A DNA stretch of 64,000 nt from Lithobates sylvaticus (GCA_028564925.1 CM053029.1:189251440-189315439); one strand, 5' to 3'. Positions 1 to 12,320 are shown, numbered from the stretch's first letter. Program-made: numbers and translations. Notes: generated by a model not told the origin, from the letters alone.

Positions 1-1483
1 AAAAAGTTACCGCAAATGGGTATCTCCATCTATAGGAGATGTCTTGGCGTCTAGCTAGATCCAAAATTGGTCGTAATATAGCTCGCCTTTGCAATGTTGC
101 TCTTGATAAATCTGGGAAAATCCTTACCACCATCCCGTCCAGTTCTACATCTCCATGTTCCCACGCCCTATTAAGAATAAGTTCTTTCTGCTGGAATCGA
201 TGCACCCTGCAGATAACATCACGTGGTCTATCTGTCTCGAGGGGCCTTGGTCCTGGGGTTCTATGTACTCTGTCTAGCTCCAGCGTATCTGGTGGGGCTC
301 CCAGTACCTTATGGAAGATTGCTATCACTGTCCCAGCCAATGCTTCTATTTCAATATTCTCCGGGACCCCCCGTAGGCGCAAATTATTACGACGGCTGCG
401 ATCTTCCAATTCCTCCAGTTGAATCTGTATATTATTTGTTATACTTGTCTGAGAGGATTGAGACTGTTCCAGAGCCACCACTCTGGTTTCTAATAGGGAA
501 CTTGAGACCTCCCCACATACTACCCGGTCAGATAAAGACTGTATTTCTGACCTTACTTCCTTAATATCCCTGTTATGGGCCTCTTCTATGCGTATAATCA
601 TAGCTTCAATATCAGCCTTAGTTGGAAGAGCCTGTATCAGGGACATCAGGACCATCTCCATATTGGTCTGGCCACCCAGGGGGCCCATCATGTTCACCCC
701 TGTGTATCCCGGGTTCTCCGGAGTTCTACTCTGAGCGGGAAAAGTGGTGGCAGCGGTAATAATTTCCCCTCTGGGCCATTCAGTCTTATTCTTAATGCTA
801 TGTCCATGTGAGGTATTCTCCGGCTGGGGGTACTGCTGCTCCAAGTCTAATGGGGAGATATGCGGTGGTGTAAGAGGGATAGTAATGCTCTCACCTGATC
901 GAAGTCCGCTCATGGTCCCTGTGTGTGTATCTGGTAGTTGCATTTGTTCCCCCGGAGAAAAGTTAGGCGTTGCTGCCAAGCGCTGGTCGGCTCCGTCCTT
1001 TCCTGATCCTCCTGAGGCCGTCACTGACCGCGTATGCTGCGTGTACTGCGTGCGCTGCTGGCCGCACAATGGTGGGGGTGGATCCGTCACTCTAACTGGA
1101 GAGAGGGCGGGTTTGTTGTTCGGGCTCCCTTCGATTCCGCTCCGTGCTGCCGCCTCCTTATTCGCCAGCCTACACTTCTGCGCTGTGTCAGACGGGGATA
1201 TCCGCCCTCCACCACCCGTGCTGGATCTATCTGGAGCTGGTACTGCTACCTCTGATATCCGCCGTTCTAATTCAAATGTGGACGTACAGGTAGTAGAGAC
1301 ATGAGACCGGGATACAGGTACAGTTGTTACAGTTGTTACGCTGTGTATGCCAGATCCCCGTCCTGTTGGACTCTCTCCTCCCGGTGTCTGGTGTTGCTGT
1401 TCACGGAGGAATTTTCTTATTCCACTCTGAGACGCTGAGGGTTTGGTCACAGATCTGGTCTTGTACCTTCTGCTTGCTGACAT
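1..1483 (-). CDS. L1/Tx1-type LINE ORF1 protein, runs off left edge
   Basis: This minus-strand frame opens at the ATG whose complement is 1481-1483 and stays open for 494 codons to the window edge, so the 3' end is missing. The first ~250 residues are Ser/Thr/Pro/Arg-rich and low in structure. A helical stretch follows (ATG-rich, 'QALPTKADIEAM'), then a coiled-coil-like segment, then an RRM-like block with 'RRNNLRLRGVPENIE' and 'LELDRVHRTPGPRP', and the start of the C-terminal domain ('FPDLSRATLQRR'). This is the ORF1p order of vertebrate L1 and Tx1 LINEs, an RNA-binding chaperone that coats the LINE transcript. I see no internal stop, which suggests a fairly young copy. ORF2 would lie beyond the left edge. 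The start could also be one of several downstream ATGs; I chose the first in a long open frame. Confidence 0.8.
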   Translation of the reverse strand, partial: MSASRRYKTRSVTKPSASQSGIRKFLREQQHQTPGGESPTGRGSGIHSVTTVTTVPVSRSHVSTTCTSTFELERRISEVAVPAPDRSSTGGGGRISPSDTAQKCRLANKEAAARSGIEGSPNNKPALSPVRVTDPPPPLCGQQRTQYTQHTRSVTASGGSGKDGADQRLAATPNFSPGEQMQLPDTHTGTMSGLRSGESITIPLTPPHISPLDLEQQYPQPENTSHGHSIKNKTEWPRGEIITAATTFPAQSRTPENPGYTGVNMMGPLGGQTNMEMVLMSLIQALPTKADIEAMIIRIEEAHNRDIKEVRSEIQSLSDRVVCGEVSSSLLETRVVALEQSQSSQTSITNNIQIQLEELEDRSRRNNLRLRGVPENIEIEALAGTVIAIFHKVLGAPPDTLELDRVHRTPGPRPLETDRPRDVICRVHRFQQKELILNRAWEHGDVELDGMVVRIFPDLSRATLQRRAILRPILDLARRQDISYRWRYPFAVTF

Positions 1484-1612
1484 GCCGTGCTCAAGCAGTG
1501 AGTAACCTTCTCATTCGTGGCGGGTTAACTGGGGAAGCCAGGAGCTCCTCTGATGTTCCTCCTCACTCAGCCATCACTCTGAGCCACACCCCCCCACATT
1601 CTTTTTTTTAGA
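1484..1612 (-). other. LINE 5' leader and junction
   Basis: This short stretch upstream of the LINE ORF1 start is C/T-rich on the plus strand and ends at a T run (1603-1610) that abuts an oppositely oriented LINE fragment. It is probably the remaining 5' untranslated region of the minus-strand LINE. No promoter motif is clear. Confidence 0.4.
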
Positions 1613-2525
1613 TTGACCCGATCTATATTACTAAAATATATTTGGCCTAGATTCCTGGCTAGACTCAGATATGAAATCTTAGTGAAGAGAAGAGATGCTG
1701 GCGGCGCAGTCCTGCCGCACCTAGAATTATACTATGTGGCGGCTTTACTTAGTAGGGTGCTAGATTGGTTTCACAGTGGATCTCTCAAGCAGTGGGTTAC
1801 ACTTGAGTCAGATTTAGTGCCTATACCACTGACTTCTCTCCCATGGCTTTTTCCTATTGATCGGCCACATTCAACACAAGTAACGCCTTTGATTTCATCT
1901 CTGTTATATGTATGGGACAAATTTTTTACAACATACAATGTATCTTCACACCCAGGGCCATTGACTCCAATATTGGGTAACCAATGCCAGAAAAAAAATG
2001 TCTTTGCTGGCAACCACTACATCCTTTGCCTATTTGTCATTCATGTACGGATAGAGCCTTGAAAACCATGAGTGAGCTTTGTTCCTGCTCTCACCCGAAG
2101 GCAGGTGAATGGATTCAATACTTTCAGCTACATAATTTCTATAAAGGGCTGAAAAGTTTAAGTATCTGTGGGGACTTAACTCAGTTTGAGGAGATGTGCC
2201 TTTCTGACTCAAAATGTCCTCATGGATTATCTAAAACGTACTTTATTTTATTATCGCACGCATTTCCAGATTGCCCTTTTTATGTCTGAGGCTGGGAGCG
2301 AGAATTAGGTAAAAATCTGTCCCATGAAGATTGGGACAAGGTGTTTTACCTCACCTTTAAAATAACTTTTCCATCTTATTCACAGGAATGTAACTATAAA
2401 ATCATGACAATCTGGTATCGCTGTCCGGTCTTACTAAACAAAATTAATCCAGCTATGTCTGACCAATGCTGGAGATGCGGTGAATTGAGAGGCAATTTAT
2501 TACATCTATGGTGGTCTTGTTTGTG
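1613..2525 (+). pseudogene. L1-type LINE ORF2 C-terminal relic
   Basis: The plus strand encodes pieces of the region after the reverse transcriptase of L1-type ORF2. In order these are 'GGAVLPHLELYYVAALLSR' (about 1708-1765), 'KAGEWIQYFQLHNFYKG' (about 2100-2150), 'DLTQFEEMC' (about 2178-2205), and 'CWRCGELRGNLLHLWWSC' (about 2467-2520). That order and spacing match the C-terminal third of vertebrate L1 ORF2. The pieces sit in more than one frame and carry stops, for example after 'CPFYV' near 2288. It is therefore a dead fragment lacking endonuclease and RT domains. It points away from the adjacent ORF1, so the two are separate insertions. Confidence 0.75.
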
Positions 2526-2586
2526 GTTTGGGGGTGTTGTTTGTTTATGTCTTGTTTTTTTTTTTAATGCGTGCATATATGTATAT

Positions 2587-2927
2587 CACAGGTGTCAAAC
2601 ACAAGGCTCGCGGGCCGAATCCGGCCCTCCAGGCCATTTCATGTGGCCCTCACACCTCTCAAGCCCTCCTCTGGTCCTCCTCCAGAACCCTACTTTATGC
2701 TTTCAAGCAATACATCCAGCTTCTTCCCAGCAGCAGCATAAGGAAAGGGGTGCACTGTGATGTTAGGGAGAGTAGGTGACTCAACTTCTGATGGTGGGGT
2801 GGCTCTTTACATCTAATGTAAGGGGAGGGGATACGCTGGACATCAAATCTTACAGATACAACCGGCCCTTTTGAGGACAATCATAATGCTAATGCGGCCC
2901 ACTATGAAATTGAGTTTGACACCCCTG
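2587..2927. mobile_element. Non-autonomous hAT-type MITE
   Basis: The ends are inverted: CACAGGTGTCAAAC on the left and GTTTGACACCCCTG on the right. A perfect 8-bp duplication, ATGTATAT, lies at 2579-2586 and 2928-2935, as expected for hAT. The 341-bp interior has no coding capacity. A related, larger copy ends at 54021 and shares the right terminus and the stretch around 2655-2720. It is inserted just past the LINE ORF2 relic. Confidence 0.8.
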
Positions 2928-2935
2928 ATGTATAT

Positions 2936-3784
2936 AAAAACAATTCAGCATTGATCGCAAATATGTCGGCACATTATATTTAGGCAATTTTCAGTTTTCT
3001 ATTTTGTGAAAATACAAGTGGGAATGGGAAATATACAATCTGGTTAACTTAATGAAATTTAGGCCATGGCCATTAAGCATAACTATTCCCTTTTCTTTGC
3101 TTTTGTTGTTGTACAATGCCATTCTTTTAAAAAAAAATATATTAAATAGAATCTTTCACTCAAAATCAAGATCATTCAACACAACATATAAAAAGACCTG
3201 TTTGAGTTTGTCAGATTTTTTACCAGGACAGATTGTACCACCGTTTTTTGAAAGATATGTTTTTCTCATAGAAACAGTGAATGAACATTTGTATTATTAT
3301 GTAGGGTCAGCATTAGTGCTACTATATAGTATAATAATAAATAATAAAGATAAGGAGGGATTGGATCTCTTTGTACAGTTCACCAATCAAGAGACTTTAG
3401 AGGGCTGGTGTCCAATCTGCTGCCCTTAGTTATTTGTTAAAAATTTAAATGAAAAGCAGTGCTAAAAACTCAAAAAGTGCTATGTGCAAACAACAAATAA
3501 TCATAAACCATCCAAGTGATATAATTGCATACAAAAAAAAGCAGGTATTTCCCATGAAATTAAGCAAAGTGCCTAACTAGGAACCATGCTGATACATAAG
3601 ATAAACCGAATGTGCAAATACATGGTAAAAAATAACATTTCAAAAACATACAAAATTATGTAATAATGTGAACAAAGTCCATTAGATAATAAGACCAGCA
3701 AATGTGTCCATAAAATACAAAAAAAAGGTTCAAATAAAGTTGATTGACAGGCTCCACCACCAGACACCAACATTTAGCATACAT
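2936..3784. other. AT-rich DNA without a recognised gene
   Basis: The left part may be more degraded LINE sequence. The 125-codon plus-strand frame at 3052-3429 is Leu/Ile/Phe-rich and matches no family I recognise. I read it as a chance frame in AT-rich DNA. Confidence 0.4.
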
Positions 3785-3854
3785 CAGTGGCGGAACTACC
3801 GCCATAGCGGCACATGCGGCCGCTATGGGGCCCGCAGCCCAGTGGGGCCCTTGA

Positions 3855-4030
3855 GGACAGGCGCCGCGGGTGGCTCCGGGGGTCCGCGGGCCCGCGGGTG
3901 GCTCAGGCGGCTCCGCGGGCGGCACCGCGGGCCCGCGGGTGGCTCAGGCTGCTCCGCGGGTGGCTCCGGGGGTCCGCGGGTGGCTCCGCGGGCCCGCGGG
4001 TGGCTCAGGCGGGTCCGCGGGTGGTGAGAG
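3855..4030. repeat. GC-rich minisatellite
   Basis: These are imperfect tandem copies of a GC-rich unit around 'GCGGGTGGCTC(A/C)GG'. All frames are Gly/Ala/Arg/Pro-rich and open by composition alone. It lies inside the hAT element, close to its left end. Confidence 0.8.
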
Positions 4031-4206
4031 CGGGCAGGTCCGTGGATGTGAGCGGTCTGGCCAATCAGGGATCTGGGGCGGGGGAGCAGAGAGATGACAT
4101 CATCTCTCACCGCCTGGTGCCCGCCCTGCATCCCTGCAGTGAAGTTCCCCCTTCACTGTGCAGTCAGCCGGAAGCAGAGAGATGACATTATCTCTCTGCT
4201 GCCTGA

Positions 4207-5465
4207 CTGCTAACCTGCTGCAAGTGACAATCCGTAACGGTGTGGCAAGTGACAACCCATAATGTGTGGCAGGCGACGTGGCAAGTGACAACCCGTAATG
4301 TGTGGCAGGCGACGTGGCAAGTGACAACCCGTAATGTGTGGCTGGCGACGTGGCAAGTGACAACCCGTAATGTGTGGCAGGCGACATGGCAAGTGACAAC
4401 CCGTAATGTGTGGCAGGCGACGTGGCAAGTGACAACCCGTAATGTGTGGCAGGCGACATGGCAAGTGACAACCCCTAATGTGTGGCAGGCGACGTGGCAA
4501 GTGACAACCCGTAATGTGTGGCAGGCGACGTGGCAAGTGACAACCCGTAATGTGCGGCAGGCGACGTGGCAAGTGACAACCCGTAATGTGTGGCTGGCGA
4601 CGTGGCAAGTGACAACCCGTAATGTGTGGCAGGCGACATGGCAAGTGACAACCCGTAATGTGTGGCAGGCGACGTGGCAAGTGACAACCCGTAATGTGTG
4701 GCAGGCGACATGGCAAGTGACAACCCCTAATGTGTGGCAGGCGAAGTGGCAAGTGACAACCCGTAATGTGTGGCAGGCAACGTGGCAAGTGACAACCCGT
4801 AATGTGTGGCAGGTGACGTGGCAAGTGACAACCCGTACTGTGTGGCAGGCGACGTGGCAAGTGACAACCCGTAATGTGTGGCAGGCGACGTGGCAAGTGA
4901 CAATCCGTGACATGACAATCTGTAATGTGTGGCAGGTGACAGGGCAAGTGACATCCCGGGACGTGGCAAGTGACAATCCATAATGTGTGGCAGGTGATGT
5001 GGCAAGTGACAATCCGTGATGTGGTAAGTGGACAATCCGCAACATGTGGCAGGTGACATTCCGCAACATGTGACAAGTGACAATCTGCATCTGGTGGCAG
5101 GCAACGTGGCAAGTGGACAATCCGCAACGTGTGGCAGGTGATGTGGTAAGTGACAATCCGTAATGTGTGGCAAGTGACGATCCAGGACGTGGCAAGTGAC
5201 AATCCATAATGTGTGGCAGGTGACGTGGCAAGTGACAACCCAGGACATGGCAAGTGACAATCCGTAATGTGTGGCAGGTGACGTGGCAAGTGAAAATCCG
5301 TGACATGGCAAGTGACAATTTGTAATGTGTGGCAAGTGACAACCCGGGACGTGGCAAGTGACCATCAGTAATGTGTGGCAAGTGACAATCCATTATGTGT
5401 GGCAGGTGACATTCTGCAACGTGTGACAATTGACAATCTGCATCTGGTGGCCGGCGATGGTGGCA
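4207..5465. repeat. 36-bp minisatellite array
   Basis: About 18 well-kept copies of a 36-bp unit containing GTGGCAAGTGACAACCCGTA run from about 4240 to 4910, then decay into scattered variants to about 5465. Because 36 is a multiple of three and the unit lacks stops in several frames, the array is open on both strands: 443 codons on the minus strand (4188-5519) and 247 on the plus (4240-4983). The minus frame looks Cys/His-rich ('CHLPRRLPHITG') but has no zinc-finger spacing. Confidence 0.9.
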
Positions 5466-5784
5466 AGTGGCACACTCTCTGGGCTCCCACTGATTCTGCA
5501 TTATGGTGAGTTGAACCATTTTATATAACAGAACATAAATTGGTTAGAAGGCATGGAGATCAGAAATGTGTGTCCTTCAGGGGCTGCATACAGTATACTG
5601 CATACTTTGTTGTTCAAAATTAATATAAGCTGTTGCCTGGGTACTGTGCCACATGAGTGTGGTAATCTGTTGTTCGGTGGCATTAGTTCATTTTTTTCGT
5701 GGGGGGCTATTTGCAGGGGGCGGGGGCCCATACAACATTTTGCTATGGGGCCCTATGATTTCTAGTTACGCCCCTGGCATACAT

Positions 5785-7689
5785 TGTTTACCAGATGGCG
5801 TGGACCAAAAATTATAATGGTCAAACATGTGATAAACCAGCATCAGAGGCACTCGGTATCATCTTCCAGGGCAGACTGAATTATGAAGCGAAAATCTGGC
5901 AGCTCTGAAATGGAAACATGGAAAATTTGGGGTGAATTTCATTTAACTTTGTTATTTGTTCTTTACTCAAAACTAAGAAAAGGTTTTGGCTTTCGATGGA
6001 CTTTAAGAGACCAATTGTTTGAGTCGGTAACAAGCTTTTATTAAGCTGACTTTACATAGGACAATTTTCAGGCAATTTTAAATAGCTTTCAATAGTAATA
6101 ACCACTAAATGGGCCAAGGCAATCAATCAACAATAGTTATATATATACACTGTATATTACTTCTAATAAAGTTTACATCTCTGTGCACCCTTGCTGTCAC
6201 AGAGCCAGAGAGATTGGTCTGAGTGCAAATTATAGCAATAACCATCAGTAAGATATGAGTTGGTGTGGACTGAAAATAAAGTGTCACTGAGCTGGGAGAG
6301 ACAGTGCGATCTAAATTACTCCTGTTGCACCCTCTTTATCCAAGCAACACCACTATTACAGTCCAAATGGCCATTCATGCTCCATGTAAGGTAATAAACT
6401 GTACATGGTGTTGCCTTGTAAAAGTGGAGTAATGTCAGAAGGCTGTGCCCATCATGCTTTGGTGCCTACCTAAGCCTGGTTGTGACTGATGCTTTCTGCC
6501 ATCCCTATACATGACCAAATGCAGGGTCAACCGGGGGGCAATGTCACTGCTAGTGATCAGCAGTTTCCCATCATAGCTCTGCAATGGAGAATCTTCAATT
6601 TTTACCCCTCCAATGGCACTTTATGCATAATTTTACATTTCACTGCTGTAATAGGGATGGTAAAGTGTGATGGAGGGGTTACAGTAGTCAGATGCACTGT
6701 CAAGGAGGGCCATTGAGTGGCTGATCCAAGCCAAAAATGTGAATAGCAGGTATCCTGATATTTCACTGTCTGCATGCTTTTAAGGTTAGCAAGGAGACAA
6801 GTAGCAAAGCCAGTTTTCAATGATTCAATGTTTTCCTCCAGTGAGAAATTGACTCTTTCACTAGTGTGAATCTGTTTGGTCCCCCAGAGCTCTTACTGAT
6901 TTCTCTTGCCAACCTCCATGTCACTACAGTAGTGATGTAGAGTTTAGCAGAAGGAACCAATGAGAGCTGTGGGGGACCAAGGATATCAAAACTCCTAAAA
7001 GAGTTCTCATGGACAGAGTGGTGAATTGTGATTGGTGGCAGGAGTGGCAGAAGCAGGAAACATTTATACTCTTCTTTTTACAACGATTACTTGCCTAGGT
7101 AGCTGTAGTAAAGCAACAAGGTCACTTCAGGGAATCTGTGATACTAGGATGTCAGGGCATGCTGAAATTTGTATTTCCTCCCCAGCTGGGTTCCTCCATC
7201 TTCCATTTCTCCTCTGAACTTTAAAAAGCCATTTGTGCATATAATCCTGTTATTTGTGCCTGTATAACATTGCATGTATAATTGTGTTTCTGAAATCACA
7301 TGCTTCTGAATAAATGAGTACAATTATGCATCTAGCCTGTGTTTGAGTGTGGATCTGTATATAATTTCTCATGTAATTATGTAGTATTTTGTGAGAATAA
7401 ACCAGTTTATGATGTATAATTACATACCTGCTCATGGAGTGATAACTCCGTATTATGTCGCTTAGGTATGTTTGTTTCAAGCACTTGTGGATGATTTTCT
7501 CAAAGGAGACATACAAATACTCATTGATTAGGTTTTTTTTTCAGCAAGCACTGTCAACTTCTATAACTGTACTGTTTTAAAAGGTTTCCCATTATATATT
7601 TTTTATTATCAATTAGATTTTTAAAAAACATTTTAAAGCTTATACATTGATTATAAAAAAAATTTACATTCAAAATTTTAAAAGCATTA
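5785..7689. other. Unassigned intergenic DNA
   Basis: This is about 1.9 kb with only short frames (at most 88 codons), no clear terminal repeats and no recognised protein motif. It is AT-rich, with a short TA-rich run near 6140-6160. Confidence 0.5.
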
Positions 7690-8204
7690 TTAACCACTTC
7701 CCGACCACCCCATGTAGATATACGTCGGCAGAATGGCACGTACAGGCAGAATCACGTACCTGTACGTGACATTCTTCAGGCGGTTGGGGGGTCCGATCGG
7801 ACCCCCCTCCGCCGGCGGGGACGGTCGGGATCGTGTCAGGAGCGATCCGGGACGAGGGGACGGCCAGTGGTTTCTGGCCACCCCCTCGCGATCGCTCCTG
7901 GCCAATGAAAAGCTTCCCCTTCCTGTCTATTGTATAGACAGGAAGGCGGAAGTGATGTCACGCTCGGTGCGCCGGTCTATGTGACCGGAGACGCCGAGCG
8001 GTGAACATGTAAAGGTTAGTGCACAACAGTACACTGACACCAGTACAGTTAGGCACATATTCCACCCCCCTGTCACCCCCTGATCACCCCCCAGATCACC
8101 CCCTCCCCCCCCAGTCACAGTGTCACTAATTGCAGTGATCATTTTTTTTACTGATCACTGCATTTAGTGTCAGTGTGACTGTAATAACTGTCAGGGCAGT
8201 TAGT

Positions 8205-9070
8205 TTTAGGTCCAAGGTAGCCCCCTACCCCCCCCCTAATAAAGGTTTAACCCCTTGATTGCCCCCCAGGTAACCCTTTCACCCCCTTTTGCCAGTGTCA
8301 CTAAGCGATCGTTTTTCTGATCGCTGTATTAGTGTCACTGCTGTCGCTAGGTAACCATTTTTTTTTTTTAGGTAACCGCCATGTTTATATAGGTTCATAA
8401 ATAGTTTTATAGGTCAGGTACCCCCATATTACAACCTAAATAAAGGTTTTAACCCCTTGATTGCCCCTAGAGTTAACCCTTTCACCAGTGATCACTGTAT
8501 AACTGTCACTGGTGACGCTGGTTAGCCAGTTAGTTATTTCGTTATTTAGGTTCCCCGTCAGGTTTTTATATAGCGTCAGGTACCCCCATATATTACCTAA
8601 TAAAGGTTTTAACCCCCTGATTGCCCCTAGTTAACCCTTTCACCCCCTTTTGCCAGTGTCACTAAGCGATCGTTTTTCTGATCGCTGCATTAGTGTCGCT
8701 AGGTAACCATTTTTTTTTTTTAGGTAACCGCCATGTTTATATAGGTTCATAAATAGGTTTATAGGTCAGGTACCCCCATATTACAACCTAAATAAAGGTT
8801 TTAACCCCCTGATTGCCCCTAGAGTTAACCCTTTCACCAGTGATCACTGTATAACTGTCACTGGTGACGCTGGTTAGCCAGTTAGTTATTTCGTTATTTA
8901 GGTTCCCCGTCAGGTTTTTATATAGCGTCAGGTACCCCCATATATTACCTAATAAAGGTTTAACCCCCTGATTGCCCCTAGTTAACCCTTTCACCCCCTT
9001 TTGCCAGTGTCACTAAGCGATCGTTTTTCTGATCGCTGCATTAGTGTCGCTAGGTAACCAGTTTTTTTTT
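8205..9070. repeat. ~355-bp tandem units inside TTAA element copy 1
   Basis: About 2.4 units are present. The marker GCCAGTGTCACTAAGCGATC recurs near 8293, 8652 and 9003, and CACCAGTGATCACTGTATAA near 8483 and 8834. The same array occurs in the second copy at about 46057-46890. Confidence 0.8.
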
Positions 9071-11231
9071 GTATTACTGTTACGGGTGACGCTGGTTAGT
9101 TAGCTTGTTTTTTATACTGTCAGGGCACCCGCCATTTATTACCCAATAACGGTTTAACCCCCTGATCGCCCGGCGGGTGATATCAATTAGGTTTTAGGGT
9201 CAAATAAGGTCTGCGTCGCCCCAGGTTAGTGCCAGTACCGCAAACACCCACGCACAAAGCATACACCTCCCTTAGTGGCACAGTATCTGAACAGATCAAT
9301 ATCTGATCTGATCAGATCTATACTAGCGTCCCAGCAGTTTAGGGTTCCAAAAAAAAACGCATTGTTAGCGGGATCAGCCCAGATACCTGCTAGCACCTGC
9401 GTTTTCCCCCTCCGCCCAGCCCAGCCCACCCAAGTGCAGTATCGATCGATCACTGTCACTTACAAAACACTAAGCACACATAACTGCAGCGTTCGCAGAG
9501 TCAGGCCTGATCCCTGCGATCGCTAACAGTTTTTTTGTGGTAGCGTTTTGATTCAGTCGCTTCAGTCAGGAGCTTTTTTACCTGTGAATCTCAAAAAAAT
9601 AAAAAAAAATAAAATAGTTGTCGTTTTATTGTTCTCTCTCTCACTCTATTCTCTCTCTATTGTTGCTCTTTTTTTACTCCATTCTATTCTGCAATGTTTT
9701 ATTATGTTTTATCATGTTTTATCATGCTTGCTTTTCAGGTATGTAATTTTGTTTACTGTGTTTTAGTGTTAAGCATTTTTTTGTTTTCAGGTGCGCCATT
9801 CAGTTGCAACGCGGATTTATTTATCTTGACAGCAACAGCGTTTGCTCCCACGATACATAAAGACGCGACTCCAACACTGTAGGAGGTGATTTCACCACCA
9901 CAGTTAAAAAAAAGAGCATATATGCCGAAGCATGGGGGCAGCAGGGGGGGGGAGGAGCGATTGGCTCCTAATGCCACGTACATACGGTCGAAATTCCGAC
10001 CGTGTGTACACGGCATAACTTTTGCGGGAGGATGCCCCCATGCATCGGCATATATAAATGGTGCATGTATGCCCATCATTAGAAGTGGGTGGATGAAGGG
10101 AGGTATTCTAATGGTGGGCATACCCACCAATCAATCTCTTTTTTTCGTTCAGCCAAGAGGCTGCATGAAAAAAAAAAGATTACAATATATGTCCAGTATG
10201 TTGCTGGACTTTGAATGGTTATACCAGAATGATGCCTGCAGGTTTAGGTATCATCTTGGTATCATTCTTTTCAGCCAGTGATCGGCTTTCATGTAAAAGC
10301 AATTCTAGCGGGTAATTAGCCTCTAGACTGCTTTTACAAGCAGTGGGAGGGAATGTCCCCCCTCCCGGATATAAACCGCGCCATTGGGAAATTGGGAAAG
10401 CATTTTATCACACCAATCTTGGTGTGGTCAGATGCTTTGAGGGCAGAGGAAAGATCTAGGGTCTAATAGACCCCAATTTTTTCAAAAAAAAGAGTACCTG
10501 TCACTGCCTATTGCTATCATAGGGGATATTTACATTCCCTGAGATAACAATAAAAATCATAACAAAGAAAAAAAATGGAAGGAACAGTTTAAAAATAAAA
10601 TAAAAAAGCTAAATAAATAAAAAAAAAACCAAAAAAAAAAAAAAAGCACCCCTGCCCCCCCTTCTCTTGCGCAAAGGCGTACACAAGCGTTGGTCTGGCG
10701 TCATATGTAAACAGCAATTGCACCATGCATGTGAGGTATCACCGCGAAGGTCAGATCGAGGGCAGTAATTTTAGCAGTAGACCTCCTCCGTGAATCTAAT
10801 GTGGTATCATGTAAAGGCTTTTAAAGGCTTTTAAAAATGTATGTAGTTTGTCGCCACTGCGTGTTTGTGCGCAATTTTAAAGCATGTCGTGTTTGGTATC
10901 CATGTACTCGGCCTAAGATCATATTTTTTATTTCATCAAAAATTTGAGCAATATAGTGTGTTTTAGTGCATTAAAATAAAAAAAAGTGTATTTTTTCCAC
11001 AAAAAATGCGTTTGAAAAATCGCTGCGCAAATACTGTGTGGAAAAAAAAATGCAACACCCACCATTTTAATCTGTAGGGCCTTTGCTTTAACATTATATA
11101 TAGTGTTTGGGGGTTCAACGTAATTTTCTTGCAAAAAAAAAAAATATGTTTTCATGTAAACAAAAAGTGTCAGAAAGGGCTTTGTCTACAAGTGGTTAGA
11201 AGAGTGGGTGACGTGTGACATAGGCTTCTAA

Positions 11232-12320
11232 ATGTTGTGCATAAAATGCCAGGACAGTTCAAACCCCCCCCAAATGACCCCATTTTGGAAAGTAGACACC
11301 CCAAGCTATTTGATGAGAGCAATGTTGAGCCCATTAAATATTTTTTTTTTTTGTCCCAAGAGATTGAATAATGAAAAAAAAAAAATATATATATTTTTTT
11401 TACAAAAAGTTGTCACTAAATGATATATTGCTCAAACATGTCATGGGCATATGTAGAAATACACCCCAAAATACATTCTGTTGCTTCTCCTGAGTACGGG
11501 GATACCACATGTGTGGGACTTTTTGGGAGCCTAGCTGCGTACGGAACCCCAAAAACCAATCACCGCCTTCAGGCTTTCTAAGGGTGTAATTTTTTTATTT
11601 CACTTCTCACTGCCAATCACAGTTTCGGAGGCCATGGAATGCCCAGATGGCATAAAACCCCCCAAAATGACCCCATTTTGGAAAGTAGACACCCCAAGCT
11701 ATTTGCTGAGAGGTATTGTGAGTATTTTGCAGATGTCGCTTTTTGTCACAAAGTTTTGAAAATTGAAAAAAGAAAAAAAAATTTTTTTTTTCTTTACTTT
11801 CTTCATTTTCAAAAACAAATGAGAGCTGTAAAATACTCACCATGCCTCTCAACAAATAGCTTGGGGTGTCTACTTTCCAAAATGGGGTCATTTGGGGGGG
11901 GGGGTTTTGTGCTATTTTGGCATTTTATGGCCTTCGAAACTGTGATAGGTAGTGAGGAGTGAAATCAAAAATTTGCACCCTTAGAAATCCTGAAGGCGGT
12001 GCTTGGGTTTCGGGGCCCCGTACGCGGCTAGGCTCCCAAAAAGTCCCACACATGTGGTATCCCCATACTCAGGAGAAGCAGCAAAATGTATTTTGGGGTG
12101 CAATTCCACATATAACTATGGCATGTGTGAGCAATATATCATTTAGTGACAACTTTTTGAAAAAAAAAAAAATCTTTTTTATTTTTGTCTTTATTCAATC
12201 ACTTGGGACTAAAAAAAAAAATATTCAATGGGCTCAACATGCCTCTCAGCAAATAGCTTGGGGTGTCTACTTTCCAAAATGGGGTCATTTGGGGGGGTTT
12301 TGTACTTCTCTGCCATTTTA
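11232..12320. repeat. Long inverted repeat (hairpin) in TTAA element copy 1
   Basis: The left arm (about 11232-11770) and right arm (about 11800-12320) are inverted around an A/T run near 11785. For example, ACCACATGTGTGGGACTTTT at about 11512 is mirrored at about 12040-12060, and TGGAAAGTAGACACCCCAAG at 11287 is mirrored near 12260. Shorter inverted modules sit nearer the centre (11665-11720 against 11838-11900). Confidence 0.85.

Larger units (their letters stand above)
3785..5776. mobile_element. hAT-type non-autonomous element with minisatellite interior
   Basis: It starts CAGTGGCGGAACTACC and ends TAGTTACGCCCCTG. A perfect 8-bp duplication, GCATACAT, is at 3777-3784 and 5777-5784. Subterminal 'GCTATGGGGCCC' motifs are mirrored near both ends (3819-3832 and 5743-5755). 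The interior holds a GC-rich tandem block (3855-4030), a unique segment, and a long 36-bp minisatellite. No transposase is present. Relics of the same family occur at 61.7-61.8 kb and 62.1 kb. Confidence 0.85.

Noticed and set aside
4240-4910. Regular short repeats that might suggest a CRISPR array
   Set aside because: Units are directly adjacent with no unique spacers, and the DNA is from a vertebrate.
4188-5519. 443-codon minus-strand frame with Cys/His periodicity, zinc-finger-like
   Set aside because: It is the translation of a 36-bp minisatellite without stops. Cys and His recur by unit length, not with C2H2 spacing, and the other strand is open too.
9753-10281. Overlapping 125- and 131-codon frames in the TTAA element, partly kept in copy 2
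   Set aside because: The two copies are nearly identical as DNA, so conservation is uninformative. No domain is recognised and the frames are disrupted in copy 2.
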